This document shows positions 21,193-28,695 of a stretch of DNA of 64,000 nucleotides, piece after piece (the stretch's first letter is position 1; the number at the start of each line of letters is the position of its first letter). The stretch is taken from assembly GCA_046351595.1 (NCBI GenBank), contig JAXLYE010000001.1:1860001-1924000 (forward strand), given 5' to 3'. The translations under genes were made by a program, and so were the position numbers. Source of the stretch: JAXLYE01 sp046351595. GTDB taxonomy: Bacteria > Myxococcota_A > Polyangia > Palsa-1104 > JAEUJZ01. The notes under the pieces are model-generated. The model was not told the DNA's origin, ran no database searches, and worked only from the letters and a program-made list of their open reading frames with translations.

Positions 21193-22017
21193 CTACTTGC
21201 AGCAGGCGATGGGGCGGCTCAGGCTGCAGGCGGCGTTGGCGCTGCCCGAGTAGAACTTGAGCGCCTTGTCGTTGGCGTTCAGCGTCGTCGTCTCCCACTT
21301 GACGAGCGTGCCGGTCCAGCCGCGGTCGCCGGTGCCGTAGATGTAGCCGGCGCAGTTCTCCCACAGACCCGCGGTCGGCTCCTGCACCGGGTTGGTGATG
21401 GTGCCGGCGCGGATGCCCCACGCCTCCATGTACACCCACGCGCCCGTCGCCGGGAGCTGGGTGGCCTGGGTGATCACGCTGCTCGCCGCGCTGCGGAACA
21501 TGTCGTAGACCGAGCACATCCGCGCGCCCTTGAACTGCGCGTCGCAGAGCGCGGCGCCGGCGGCGACGCCGACCAGGGCGCCCGAGGTCATGCGGCCCGT
21601 GGTCATCGCGGTCGTCGAGCCGACGTACACCGCCGCGGCGGCCGGCGGGTTCGCCTGGATGTTGGTGATGTTGTTGTTGATCTGCACCGACAGCTGCGTC
21701 AGGTTGTTGATGGTCGTGATGTCGCCCATCGACAGGCTGAGGCTGCCCTTGTCGGCGCAGGCGAAGTCCGCGAACTCACCGCCGCTCTTGTAGGTCAGGA
21801 GCTGGCCGGCCGAGCTGCAGTCCGGCACCTTGACGCTGCCGGTCTCGAAGGAGCGGCAGACCAGGCCGTTGGCCTGGTAGCTCAGGTACTCGTTCGGTCC
21901 GCACTTCGGAAGCGCCGTGGTGACCGCGAGGGCGGACTCCACCGAGTCGACGTTCGGATCCGCGCCCAGCAGCAGAGGGGCGAAGCCAAGGACGTACACA
22001 AGCTTATTCTTGCGCAT
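21193..22017 (-). CDS. secreted Cys-rich coiled-coil protein, paralogue C
   Basis: Third of three tandem paralogues (274 aa). An N-terminal hydrophobic signal (VYVLGFAPLLLGA; no lipobox Cys, unlike the other two) leads to Cys-rich modules with the pattern P-x-C...Q-x-L...C, a short coiled coil (residues about 100-122, INNLTQLSVQINNNITNIQ), and a conserved C-terminal domain of about 145 residues with ALCDAQF, MCSVYDMF, GAWVYMEAWG, NCAGYIYGTGDRGWTGTLV and the ending ACSLSRPIACC. The C-terminal part is reminiscent of C-type-lectin-like or DUF1554 domains, a weak resemblance only. Likely surface or outer membrane, perhaps a trimeric stalked protein. Confidence 0.8.
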   Translation of the reverse strand: MRKNKLVYVLGFAPLLLGADPNVDSVESALAVTTALPKCGPNEYLSYQANGLVCRSFETGSVKVPDCSSAGQLLTYKSGGEFADFACADKGSLSLSMGDITTINNLTQLSVQINNNITNIQANPPAAAAVYVGSTTAMTTGRMTSGALVGVAAGAALCDAQFKGARMCSVYDMFRSAASSVITQATQLPATGAWVYMEAWGIRAGTITNPVQEPTAGLWENCAGYIYGTGDRGWTGTLVKWETTTLNANDKALKFYSGSANAACSLSRPIACCK

Positions 22018-22029
22018 GGATCATTCCCC

Positions 22030-22842
22030 CTACTTGCAGCACGCAACAGGCCGGTTGAGGCTGCAAGCCGCGTCGGCACTGCCGGTGTAGAACTTGAGCG
22101 CCTTGTCGTTGGCGTTCAGCGTCGTCGTCTCCCACTTCACGAGGGTGCCGACCCAGCCGCGGTCGCCGGTGCCGTAGATGTAGCCCGCGCAGTTCTCGGT
22201 GAGGCCGGCCAGCGGCTCCTGCGAGGCGTTCGAGGTCGGCGGCTGCTTCCACGCCTCCATGTAGACCCACGCGCCCGTCGCCGGGAGCTGGGTGGCCTGG
22301 GTGATCGCGCCCGTCGCCGCGCTGTAGTACATGTCGTAGACATCGCACATGCGCGCGCCCTTGAACTGGGTGTCGCACATGGCGGTGGCGGCGGCGACGC
22401 CGACCTGGGCGCCCGAGGTGATGCGGCCCGTGGTCATCGCGGTCGTCGAGCCGACGTAGCGGGCACGGGCCGAGGAGCCGGTGCCGAGCATGTTGATGAT
22501 GTTGTTGTAGGTCGTGACGTCCTTCTCGAGCTGCTGCAGCTTGATGAGCGCAGAGCTCGTGTTGGCGTCGACCGTGTTGCGGTCCGCGCAGAACAGCGAC
22601 TTGCCATCGCTGGTGAGCGCCTTCAGGTCGGGATCGCAGTTGGGCACGGTGACGGTGCCGGTCGGCAGATCCTTGCAGATCAGCTGGCCGCTGCTGTCGG
22701 TGCTGAGCACCTGGCCGTTCTGGCCGCAGCTCGGGACGGTGACAAAGCCGCCGCCGCCGCCGGAGTTCTCCTGGCCGCAGGCAGCCAGGAGAGGGGCGAA
22801 GGCGAGCGCCACGAGACCAGTCTTGAAGATGTGGTTACGCAT
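22030..22842 (-). CDS. secreted Cys-rich coiled-coil lipoprotein, paralogue B
   Basis: Middle paralogue (270 aa from this ATG, which is preceded by GGAGGGAG). A lipobox LAAC marks it as a lipoprotein. It keeps the same plan: Cys modules (SCGQNGQVL, PNCDPDLKAL), a coiled coil (about residues 95-120, ALIKLQQLEKDVTTYNNIIN), and the C-terminal domain (MCDTQF, MCDVYDMYYSA, GAWVYMEAWK, NCAGYIYGTGDRGWVGTLV, ACSLNRPVACC). It ends 12 bases before the start of paralogue C and begins 15 bases after paralogue A, so all three form one operon. Nothing in the sequence tells which ligand or partner is bound. Confidence 0.85.
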   Translation of the reverse strand: MRNHIFKTGLVALAFAPLLAACGQENSGGGGGFVTVPSCGQNGQVLSTDSSGQLICKDLPTGTVTVPNCDPDLKALTSDGKSLFCADRNTVDANTSSALIKLQQLEKDVTTYNNIINMLGTGSSARARYVGSTTAMTTGRITSGAQVGVAAATAMCDTQFKGARMCDVYDMYYSAATGAITQATQLPATGAWVYMEAWKQPPTSNASQEPLAGLTENCAGYIYGTGDRGWVGTLVKWETTTLNANDKALKFYTGSADAACSLNRPVACCK

Positions 22843-22856
22843 GTGCTCCCTCCGCA

Positions 22857-23684
22857 TTAATCGCAGCAGGCAACCTGGCGGCTGAGGCTGCAGGCAGCGT
22901 CGGCGCTGCCCGTGAAGAACTTAAGGGCCTTGTCGTTGGCGTTCAGCGTCGTTGTCGCCCACCTGACGAGGGTGCCGGTCCAGCCGCGGTCGCCGGTGCC
23001 GTAGATGTAGCTGGCGCAGTTCTCGTTCATGCCGGCGTTGGGATCCTGCGACGCGTTGGCGGTCGCGGGCTTGTTCCACGCCTCGGCGTAGACCCACGCG
23101 CCGGTGGCCGGGAGGATGGTCGCCTGCGTGATCTGAGCCGTGGCAACGGCCTCATACATCTCGTAGACCGAGCACATGTGCGGGTTGGTGGCGGTGGCGT
23201 ACTCCGCCTTGCAGAACTGCGAGGCGCCGCCGATGCCGATCTGGCCGCCCACGCTGATGCGGCCCACGGTCGAGGCGTTGGTGACACCCAGGAACTTGGC
23301 GCGACCACCGCTGCCCGCCTTGAGGTTGTTCACCGTGTTGTTGATCTGCATGAGCTGCGAGTTCACAGCGTCGATGCGGGCCGCGATCGTGGCGTCCGTG
23401 CCGCCCTTGCCCTTCGCGACGCACTTGAGCTGACCGCCCTCGGCCGTCAGCACCTGATCGACGAGGCAGCTCGGGGGAGACAGCTTGCCGGCAGGCGCCG
23501 GCACGCAGCCCAGAGTCTTATCGGCACCGACGCTGATGAGCTCTCCGTCGGCGCAATCGGGAAATACGAGCCCGCCCGCAGGAATGACAACGCTACCCGT
23601 GCTCGCTCCGCCGCCACAGGCCGCCAGGATCGGCGCCGCCAGCAGCGCGCACTTGAGGCTATTAACCAAGGTGTGCTTACGCAT
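22857..23684 (-). CDS. secreted Cys-rich coiled-coil lipoprotein, paralogue A
   Basis: First of the three tandem paralogues (275 aa). Its lipobox is LAACGG. Cys modules (FPDCADGELI; PSCLVDQVL) are followed by a coiled coil (IAARIDAVNSQLMQINNTV, about residues 105-125) and the shared C-terminal domain (MCSVYEMYEAV, GAWVYAEAWNKP, NCASYIYGTGDRGWTGTLV, ACSLSRQVACCD). Six or more Cys in the C-terminal domain are conserved in all three copies, pointing to disulphides and an extracytoplasmic location. The promoter must lie in the A/T-rich 176 bases before it. Confidence 0.85.
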   Translation of the reverse strand: MRKHTLVNSLKCALLAAPILAACGGGASTGSVVIPAGGLVFPDCADGELISVGADKTLGCVPAPAGKLSPPSCLVDQVLTAEGGQLKCVAKGKGGTDATIAARIDAVNSQLMQINNTVNNLKAGSGGRAKFLGVTNASTVGRISVGGQIGIGGASQFCKAEYATATNPHMCSVYEMYEAVATAQITQATILPATGAWVYAEAWNKPATANASQDPNAGMNENCASYIYGTGDRGWTGTLVRWATTTLNANDKALKFFTGSADAACSLSRQVACCD

Positions 23685-23860
23685 GACCCCTCCACTGAGG
23701 TGTTTGACGAGTTACATACTTTCAAGCGAATGAAATACACGTCAATGGCCTGTCTGTAAGAGCCCGCAACCCCTGGACAGTTCGTTTTCTGAGAGCATCC
23801 CGATAAGAAATCCGTCTATTTTGGGATGTTGGGACAGCCCCCCAGGTGGAGGAATGCGCC

Positions 23861-24382
23861 ATGTCGGAGCTTACTTCTAGAAGAGATTTCTTAGTGATTT
23901 CGGCTACTACTGGTGTAGCGATTGCCAGCGGTTGTGGTGCAGAGGACCCAATGCCGGGCGCCCCGGTCGGCTCCCCCAGCGCGGAGCCGATCGGCGATCC
24001 GAGCCACTATCCGGACAGCTCCCGCTCGACGACCACACCCGACAACAGCGTGATGGCAACGTGCACGGGCGGCGGCGGTGTGATCGGTCCGGCGGCGGAC
24101 AGCATCGGGCTGAACCAGGCCGTCGCGGTCTCGGGTCAGACGAACATGTACGTCTGCCGCGACAGCAAGGGCGTGACCGCCGTGATCATCAGCTGCACAC
24201 ACGCCGGCTGCACCCTCGGGCTGAAGACCGATCGGAACATCTGGGAGTGCGGCTGCCACGGCTCGCAGTTCACGCTCTCCGGCCTGCTGCTCAAGGGGCC
24301 GGCGGCGCGCAACCTGACGCGCTACGCGGTCTGCCGCGCCCCCGACGGACTGACGCGGATCGACACGTCCAAGACGGTCTAA
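23861..24382 (+). CDS. Rieske [2Fe-2S] protein, Tat-exported
   Basis: A 173-aa exported Rieske protein. The N-terminus SRRDFLVISATTGVAIASGC is a twin-arginine signal with a possible lipobox (ASGC). The cluster ligands lie in CTHAGC and CGCHGSQF, the two canonical CxHxxC and CxxH boxes (the second with an extra residue), and the Pro-loop is represented by LLLKGPAARNLTRY. It could pass electrons to or from the c-type cytochromes encoded upstream (13-21 kb). The ATG at 23861 follows GTGGAGG; an ATG 15 bases earlier would give five extra residues. Confidence 0.92.
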   Translation: MSELTSRRDFLVISATTGVAIASGCGAEDPMPGAPVGSPSAEPIGDPSHYPDSSRSTTTPDNSVMATCTGGGGVIGPAADSIGLNQAVAVSGQTNMYVCRDSKGVTAVIISCTHAGCTLGLKTDRNIWECGCHGSQFTLSGLLLKGPAARNLTRYAVCRAPDGLTRIDTSKTV

Positions 24383-24436
24383 TACAGGGGGGCACCTTCC
24401 GGGCCGACGTCCAGGGGGGAGCCTCAAGCTCAAATA

Positions 24437-24492
24437 CAACAGCCCGTCAAAAGGAGCCGACATGAAGGCACTGCGACGGACAAGGGCTGTTG
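24437..24492 (+). promoter_or_regulatory. inverted repeat enclosing the recombinase ribosome binding site and start
   Basis: CAACAGCCC (24437-24445) and its exact complement GGGCTGTTG (24484-24492) flank the ribosome binding site AAAGGAG and the ATG of the serine recombinase. In RNA this would hide the start in a hairpin loop; in DNA it could be a binding site for the recombinase. Confidence 0.4.
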
Positions 24493-25421
24493 GGTACGTG
24501 CGGGTGAGCACCGAGCGGCAGGCGTGCGAGGGCGTCAGCCTCGACGCACAACGACATAAGCTGCGCGATTACTGCCGCGCCATGGACATCGAACTGGTCG
24601 ATATCGTGGCCGACGAGGGCTACTCGGCTTCGACGCTGAAGCGGCCGGGCCTGCAGGCGGCGCTGGCGATGCTGCGCAAGGGCAAGGCCGAGTCGCTGAT
24701 CGTCGTGAAGCTCGATCGGCTCACCCGGTGCGTGAAGGATCTGGGCGCGCTGTGCGAGCAGTATTTCTCTGAGGGCAAGCCGTACACGCTGCTGTCGCTG
24801 TCCGACGCGATCGATACGCGCTCGGCCAGCGGCAAGCTGGTTTTGAACGTGCTGACATCCGTCGCGCAGTGGGAACGCGAGGCCATCGCCGACCGGACGC
24901 GCACGAGCATGGCGGAGCTCAAGCGGCAAGGCGTCTGGCTCGGCGGCGCGCCGTATGGCTGGCGCTACTCCGACACGCCCGACTCCAGCGGGCGCCGCGT
25001 CCTCGTCGAGGAGGAGCGCGAGCAGCAGGCAATCCGGCGGCTCTGTGAGCTGTACGACGCGGATGTGCCGGTGCTGCGGATCTGCGAGCAGCTGACGGAG
25101 GAAGGGCTGCCGCCCCGCGGCCCGCGCTGGTACAAGCGAAGCCTCTACCGGATCCTCGAGCGGGCGGGCTACGCGGATCCGTCGAGCCGCAAGAGCGCTC
25201 CGCGGCCCAAGCGCGAGCCGGTCGAGCCTCGCCGCGACAAGCACGCCGCTGCCACGCGTGCCGACGAGCTACGGCGGCAAGGGCTGAGCTTGCGGCAGAT
25301 CGGCGCGCGGCTGCTCGGCGAAGGCTACTTCCCAGCGCGCGGCGCGCAGTGGTACGCGGCGACGGTCCTGGAGCTGCTGCGACCTGCGGTCACAGCGGCG
25401 CAGCCTCCCTGCTACGGCTAA
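24462..25421 (+). CDS. serine recombinase (resolvase/invertase-recombinase family)
   Basis: A 319-aa site-specific serine recombinase. The catalytic Ser lies in YVRVSTERQ (residues about 12-20), and the supporting Arg in LDRLTR and the EREAIADRTR helix are present. After the catalytic domain (about 1-150) comes a recombinase-type DNA-binding region (GGAPYGWRY, then LCELYDADVPVLRICEQLTEEGLPPRG, KRSLYRILERAGY) and a C-terminal helix-turn-helix-like unit (ADELRRQGLSLRQIGARLLGEGYFPA). It lies at the left edge of an A/T-richer island and is the best candidate for its mobility. Confidence 0.93.
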   Translation: MKALRRTRAVGYVRVSTERQACEGVSLDAQRHKLRDYCRAMDIELVDIVADEGYSASTLKRPGLQAALAMLRKGKAESLIVVKLDRLTRCVKDLGALCEQYFSEGKPYTLLSLSDAIDTRSASGKLVLNVLTSVAQWEREAIADRTRTSMAELKRQGVWLGGAPYGWRYSDTPDSSGRRVLVEEEREQQAIRRLCELYDADVPVLRICEQLTEEGLPPRGPRWYKRSLYRILERAGYADPSSRKSAPRPKREPVEPRRDKHAAATRADELRRQGLSLRQIGARLLGEGYFPARGAQWYAATVLELLRPAVTAAQPPCYG

Positions 25422-25935
25422 GCAGCGCCTCGACGGTGCCCGCGTGCCACGTCCGGTCGCGGGCGGTGCGGTAGCCCTCGTCGTGAAGGATCTGAGCGAC
25501 CTGGCGTAGGGAGTGGCCGGCTGCGCGGAGCTCCGCCGCGCGCCGTGCTGCGTCCTCGAGCGATGGCTCGTGGGGCAGCGTCGGCAGCAGCCCACGCTCT
25601 CGGAGTTCCTGCGCACTGACGAGCCGGATCGGGCCCTCCAGCAGAGCGCAGAGGCGGTCGCGGCTCTTGCGGGGCGACAGGGACAGGGGAAGCCGCGTCA
25701 GCACGATCCCGTCGGCTTCGCCGCGCGCGACTCGGACCAGCGAGGGATAGTCCGAGAGGCGACGAGAAGGCCGCTCGGCTTCAAAGAGCAGATCCGCCAA
25801 GTCAGCGCCGTTCTGCGCGCAGAGCGTCGCCAGACGGGCGCGCAGGGAAGCACGCACCTGCAGCGACGGGGGCTGCTTGGTGAAGACCAGGGCGATCAAG
25901 CGGGCCGGGGGCGCATCCATGGGAGGACGATGCAT
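25390..25935 (-). CDS. recombinase-like protein lacking the catalytic serine
   Basis: The 181-aa protein looks like a shrunken relative of the recombinase it faces. Its N-terminal part follows the resolvase fold (SLQVRASLRARLATLCAQNGADLADLLFEAERPS, then VARGEADGIVLTRLPLSLS) but the VST catalytic position is occupied by VFTKQ. Its last 60 residues match the recombinase's C-terminal helix-turn-helix unit (AELRAAGHSLRQVAQILHDEGYRTARDRTWHAGTVEALL-like). The two genes are tail to tail and overlap by 32 bases. It may be a dominant-negative or accessory factor, or a decaying recombinase; both are inferences. Confidence 0.65.
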   Translation of the reverse strand: MHRPPMDAPPARLIALVFTKQPPSLQVRASLRARLATLCAQNGADLADLLFEAERPSRRLSDYPSLVRVARGEADGIVLTRLPLSLSPRKSRDRLCALLEGPIRLVSAQELRERGLLPTLPHEPSLEDAARRAAELRAAGHSLRQVAQILHDEGYRTARDRTWHAGTVEALLSRSREAAPL

Positions 25936-26100
25936 CGGCTTGGCGTCAGGCTCAAGCAGCCCCAGCCTACCTAGAATAGGCTGTGCTTTGTGCTTGCGCG
26001 TGCCTGCTTGCGTAATCAGCCCTCGGATCCAAACTCGAAATCTGGCGGCAGAAAAGCAGTCCAGTTTCTTGAGTGCGCTCTCTATAATGGCCTGTATTGC

Positions 26101-27699
26101 TCAAACTGGCTCTGTCGCTGAGGTTAGCCCAAGAAGTAGCACAGAGGCTTTCTCCTCTAGCGCGTTAAGGTCGAGCAGCCGTTGCTTGAGGAAACCAACG
26201 GGGTTTCCAAGTTGGAGGTGATGGAAAGCCTCGACCGAAATGATATGGCTCCGCAAGAAGTCGTCCCTGACTATATCGTCGTTTAGTCGCTCATACATGC
26301 GGCGTTCATGCTCTGGGCGACCAATGTAACGGTTAGCTGGACTGTTATAAAACTCACCGGCGTGAAGCGGAGGGATTATATGGCAAATCGCCCGCCGCCC
26401 AATATCACGCAGGAAACTATTTGAGTCTATTGGCTCCATAGACATGACGTCTATAGGCCCGTGAAGGGGATATGAAGCGAGCAGCGGCACAAGCCCTTTG
26501 CTGCGCGCGTTTCGAAAGTCGAAACGTTGTGGTAAAGAGCGCCGCAGAAATGGTTGCGAAATTGGCCAATTGAAGTGCTTGTGCGTTGCAAGCGTGCGCA
26601 TCTCCGCTAGCACTCGACGGGCTCGGCTTGAATTCAATACCGCAGGTAATTCAGCATAGGTCGTCAACCAGAACCAAGCGTGCAGTTTCTTACGCAATTC
26701 GGCATCGGGCTCCGGGCGGAGGCGCAGGGCATCAGCAAGCAGCACCGCCTGGAGTGCATATGGCATCCACTCTGGTGAAGGTATAAAGCAATCATCGCGC
26801 AAGAATCGTGCAGCTCTACCAAGGTTTTCGATCGCTTGATCCACAACCTCAGGCCTCGCACGAAGGCGCTTAGCTAACTCCTCTTCACTTGCCTTATACA
26901 GATCTAAGTCTAGATGTGCCTTACAGACGTCAAGCACCCAATCATCCTCAACCGTGTCCCAACCCATCGGGCTCAATCGTTCCCGTTTGAGCGCGTCTAG
27001 ACGGTTCAAAAGATCAAAACCTGTAGAATAGGTGAGGGCATGAACCATGTGGATCTCTCCCATGGGTGTTCCCTGACTGTTGACTCGCTGAAACGTTCTT
27101 GTTACTAAGACCAGATCATCCGTCACTATCGGGACAACTGCTATTTTATAATAACGGAACGCCATCGCTATATTATCAGCAGCTTCGACGCGCTCATCTG
27201 AGTCGAGTTTACGTTGAAACTTCATCAACGCGGGGCCATCGAATAATAGCGTCAACGGCAACTGAGACGGACTTGGCTTCTCATCGGGCCGCAGCGTTCT
27301 AAAATCTTGATCGTCTAGGTCGAAGACATAAAGTGGCGACTCCTCATCTCGAACCTGCGTACTGAAAGCAGGCAAATACAGCGCTGCCAATAAAGTCGAT
27401 ATTCGCTGAACTCCATCAATTAAGTACTGGCGTGCTACACCAGGGCCCAACGATGGTGGGCTAAGTGCATATCGGCCGAGAGAATCGTACGTCGCGATCT
27501 CAAGCGCAGTGCGCCAGATCATGACCCCACCTATCGGAATGCCATCCCGAATGCTGCGCAGGAGTTCAATCCTCTGCTCCGCGGTCCAAATAAAGGGACG
27601 CTGGAATCGCGGTACTTGAACCAAGCCTCGGCGTACCTCATCGAGAAGCTGAGGCAAGTGCAGAACCTGGGGCTCGCTGGCATAGCTCGGAATATTCAT
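26101..27699 (-). CDS. DUF262-family (GmrSD-type) nuclease-like protein
   Basis: Last gene of a three-gene operon. The 532-aa protein starts with the DUF262 ParB-like fold: VPRFQRPFIWTAEQRIELLRSI near residues 31-52 and the catalytic-type block YLIDGVQRISTLLAAL near residues 92-107. Its C-terminus carries a degenerate DUF1524/HNH-like segment (RRAICHIIPPLHAGEFYNSPANRYIG, then NDDIVRDDFLRSHIIS), as in GmrSD type IV restriction and other DUF262 defence proteins. The DNA is clearly richer in A/T than the flanks, and codon use differs, indicating transfer. It follows the middle gene by 10 bases. Confidence 0.8.
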   Translation of the reverse strand: MNIPSYASEPQVLHLPQLLDEVRRGLVQVPRFQRPFIWTAEQRIELLRSIRDGIPIGGVMIWRTALEIATYDSLGRYALSPPSLGPGVARQYLIDGVQRISTLLAALYLPAFSTQVRDEESPLYVFDLDDQDFRTLRPDEKPSPSQLPLTLLFDGPALMKFQRKLDSDERVEAADNIAMAFRYYKIAVVPIVTDDLVLVTRTFQRVNSQGTPMGEIHMVHALTYSTGFDLLNRLDALKRERLSPMGWDTVEDDWVLDVCKAHLDLDLYKASEEELAKRLRARPEVVDQAIENLGRAARFLRDDCFIPSPEWMPYALQAVLLADALRLRPEPDAELRKKLHAWFWLTTYAELPAVLNSSRARRVLAEMRTLATHKHFNWPISQPFLRRSLPQRFDFRNARSKGLVPLLASYPLHGPIDVMSMEPIDSNSFLRDIGRRAICHIIPPLHAGEFYNSPANRYIGRPEHERRMYERLNDDIVRDDFLRSHIISVEAFHHLQLGNPVGFLKQRLLDLNALEEKASVLLLGLTSATEPV

Positions 27700-27708
27700 G
27701 GGGACATC

Positions 27709-28695
27709 CTAGCGGAGAAATGTGAGGAGGTCAGCAACCACCGGCTCCATCTCCGGCCAACTGCCATCACTCCGAAGGTCACTTTCAGTGACTGGCGCAG
27801 AAGAGAACAGGTCGGCAACATTGGGACCGAATCCTTCTGCCAATGCATCCCTATCGCTCTGCTCTATCGCTGCATATAGATCGCCTGCGCTTTCACCGGC
27901 TGTTGCACGTGGGCGATCCCCAGCTAAGCCTTCTTTCATGTTGTAGTGATGGCGCTGCGGCTCACTCATGCGGAAGAAGGCTCGTACCTTAGTTCGGCGG
28001 CTTCTGTCTGCTGAGTCACGATCTTTCCACCAGTCAAGTGCTTGGCGGGGAAGATAATTTTCGATACTTCTACGAGAGAGTTGATGATATTTCACCTTCT
28101 GCCCGCAGGCCTTATTTAGCTCTTTTACAGCTTTGCTAGGCCGACCTGGTTGTAATGCATCACTGTCGGAAAGGACAAAGTAATTCAGATGGCACCATCG
28201 CCACTGTCTTCGTGAGCGCAGAATAGTTGCTCGCATCTTCGGAACGCCCCCGCCATGCTCAAAATGGAGCCATCCGTGCTGCTCACGCTCATCGATGAAG
28301 CGCCGTTCCTGGCGGCTAAGAAAGCAGGAAAGAAACGCACGGTCTGTCACTGAGTCTTCAAGCAGCACGCGAGTGGGGCGGCGCAGCAAGTCCAGTGCAT
28401 CCTGTAGGCACAGGCGAGGCTCATCAGGCTTCCAGTCTGAATTACCACTTCCGGTCACCCACACACTAATGGCCGATGGCTGCAGAGTGCTCATGCTGAG
28501 AGAATTGCTGATTGCTGTCTGGCACTCGGCACGCTCGTAGCTGCTTCGTTGAGCTAGCCAATTTGTATAAGCAGAAGCCAGTTCATCCTCCACTTCAACA
28601 CGGTGCCTGCCCTCAAGGCCCATCTGAAAGAGCGCCAGCACGTCAAGGTTACGGCTGGTCTGTATAAACAGTTCGGAAGAAAGGATGACCCTCAT
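27709..28695 (-). CDS. TOPRIM/DUF4435-like protein of an ATPase defence operon
   Basis: Middle gene (328 aa). The segment RVLLEDSVTDRAFLSCFL near residues 108-125 resembles the DUF4435/TOPRIM start motif (vEGksD..f), YFVLSDSDAL near residues 171-180 resembles the acidic D.D motif, and RRSIENYLP near 206-214 resembles the ENYL motif of DUF4435. TOPRIM/DUF4435 proteins often sit next to SMC-like ATPases of the OLD type and supply a nuclease. The resemblance is by eye and weak. Its ATG overlaps the ATPase stop (ATGA), so the two proteins are probably made in a fixed ratio. Confidence 0.6.
   Translation of the reverse strand: MRVILSSELFIQTSRNLDVLALFQMGLEGRHRVEVEDELASAYTNWLAQRSSYERAECQTAISNSLSMSTLQPSAISVWVTGSGNSDWKPDEPRLCLQDALDLLRRPTRVLLEDSVTDRAFLSCFLSRQERRFIDEREQHGWLHFEHGGGVPKMRATILRSRRQWRWCHLNYFVLSDSDALQPGRPSKAVKELNKACGQKVKYHQLSRRSIENYLPRQALDWWKDRDSADRSRRTKVRAFFRMSEPQRHHYNMKEGLAGDRPRATAGESAGDLYAAIEQSDRDALAEGFGPNVADLFSSAPVTESDLRSDGSWPEMEPVVADLLTFLR

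Noticed and set aside
19378..22860. A plus-strand open frame of more than 1,100 codons
   Set aside because: It lies opposite the haem and Cys-rich protein genes, has low-complexity Arg/Ala/Gly composition, and no family motif; it is an artefact of high GC.
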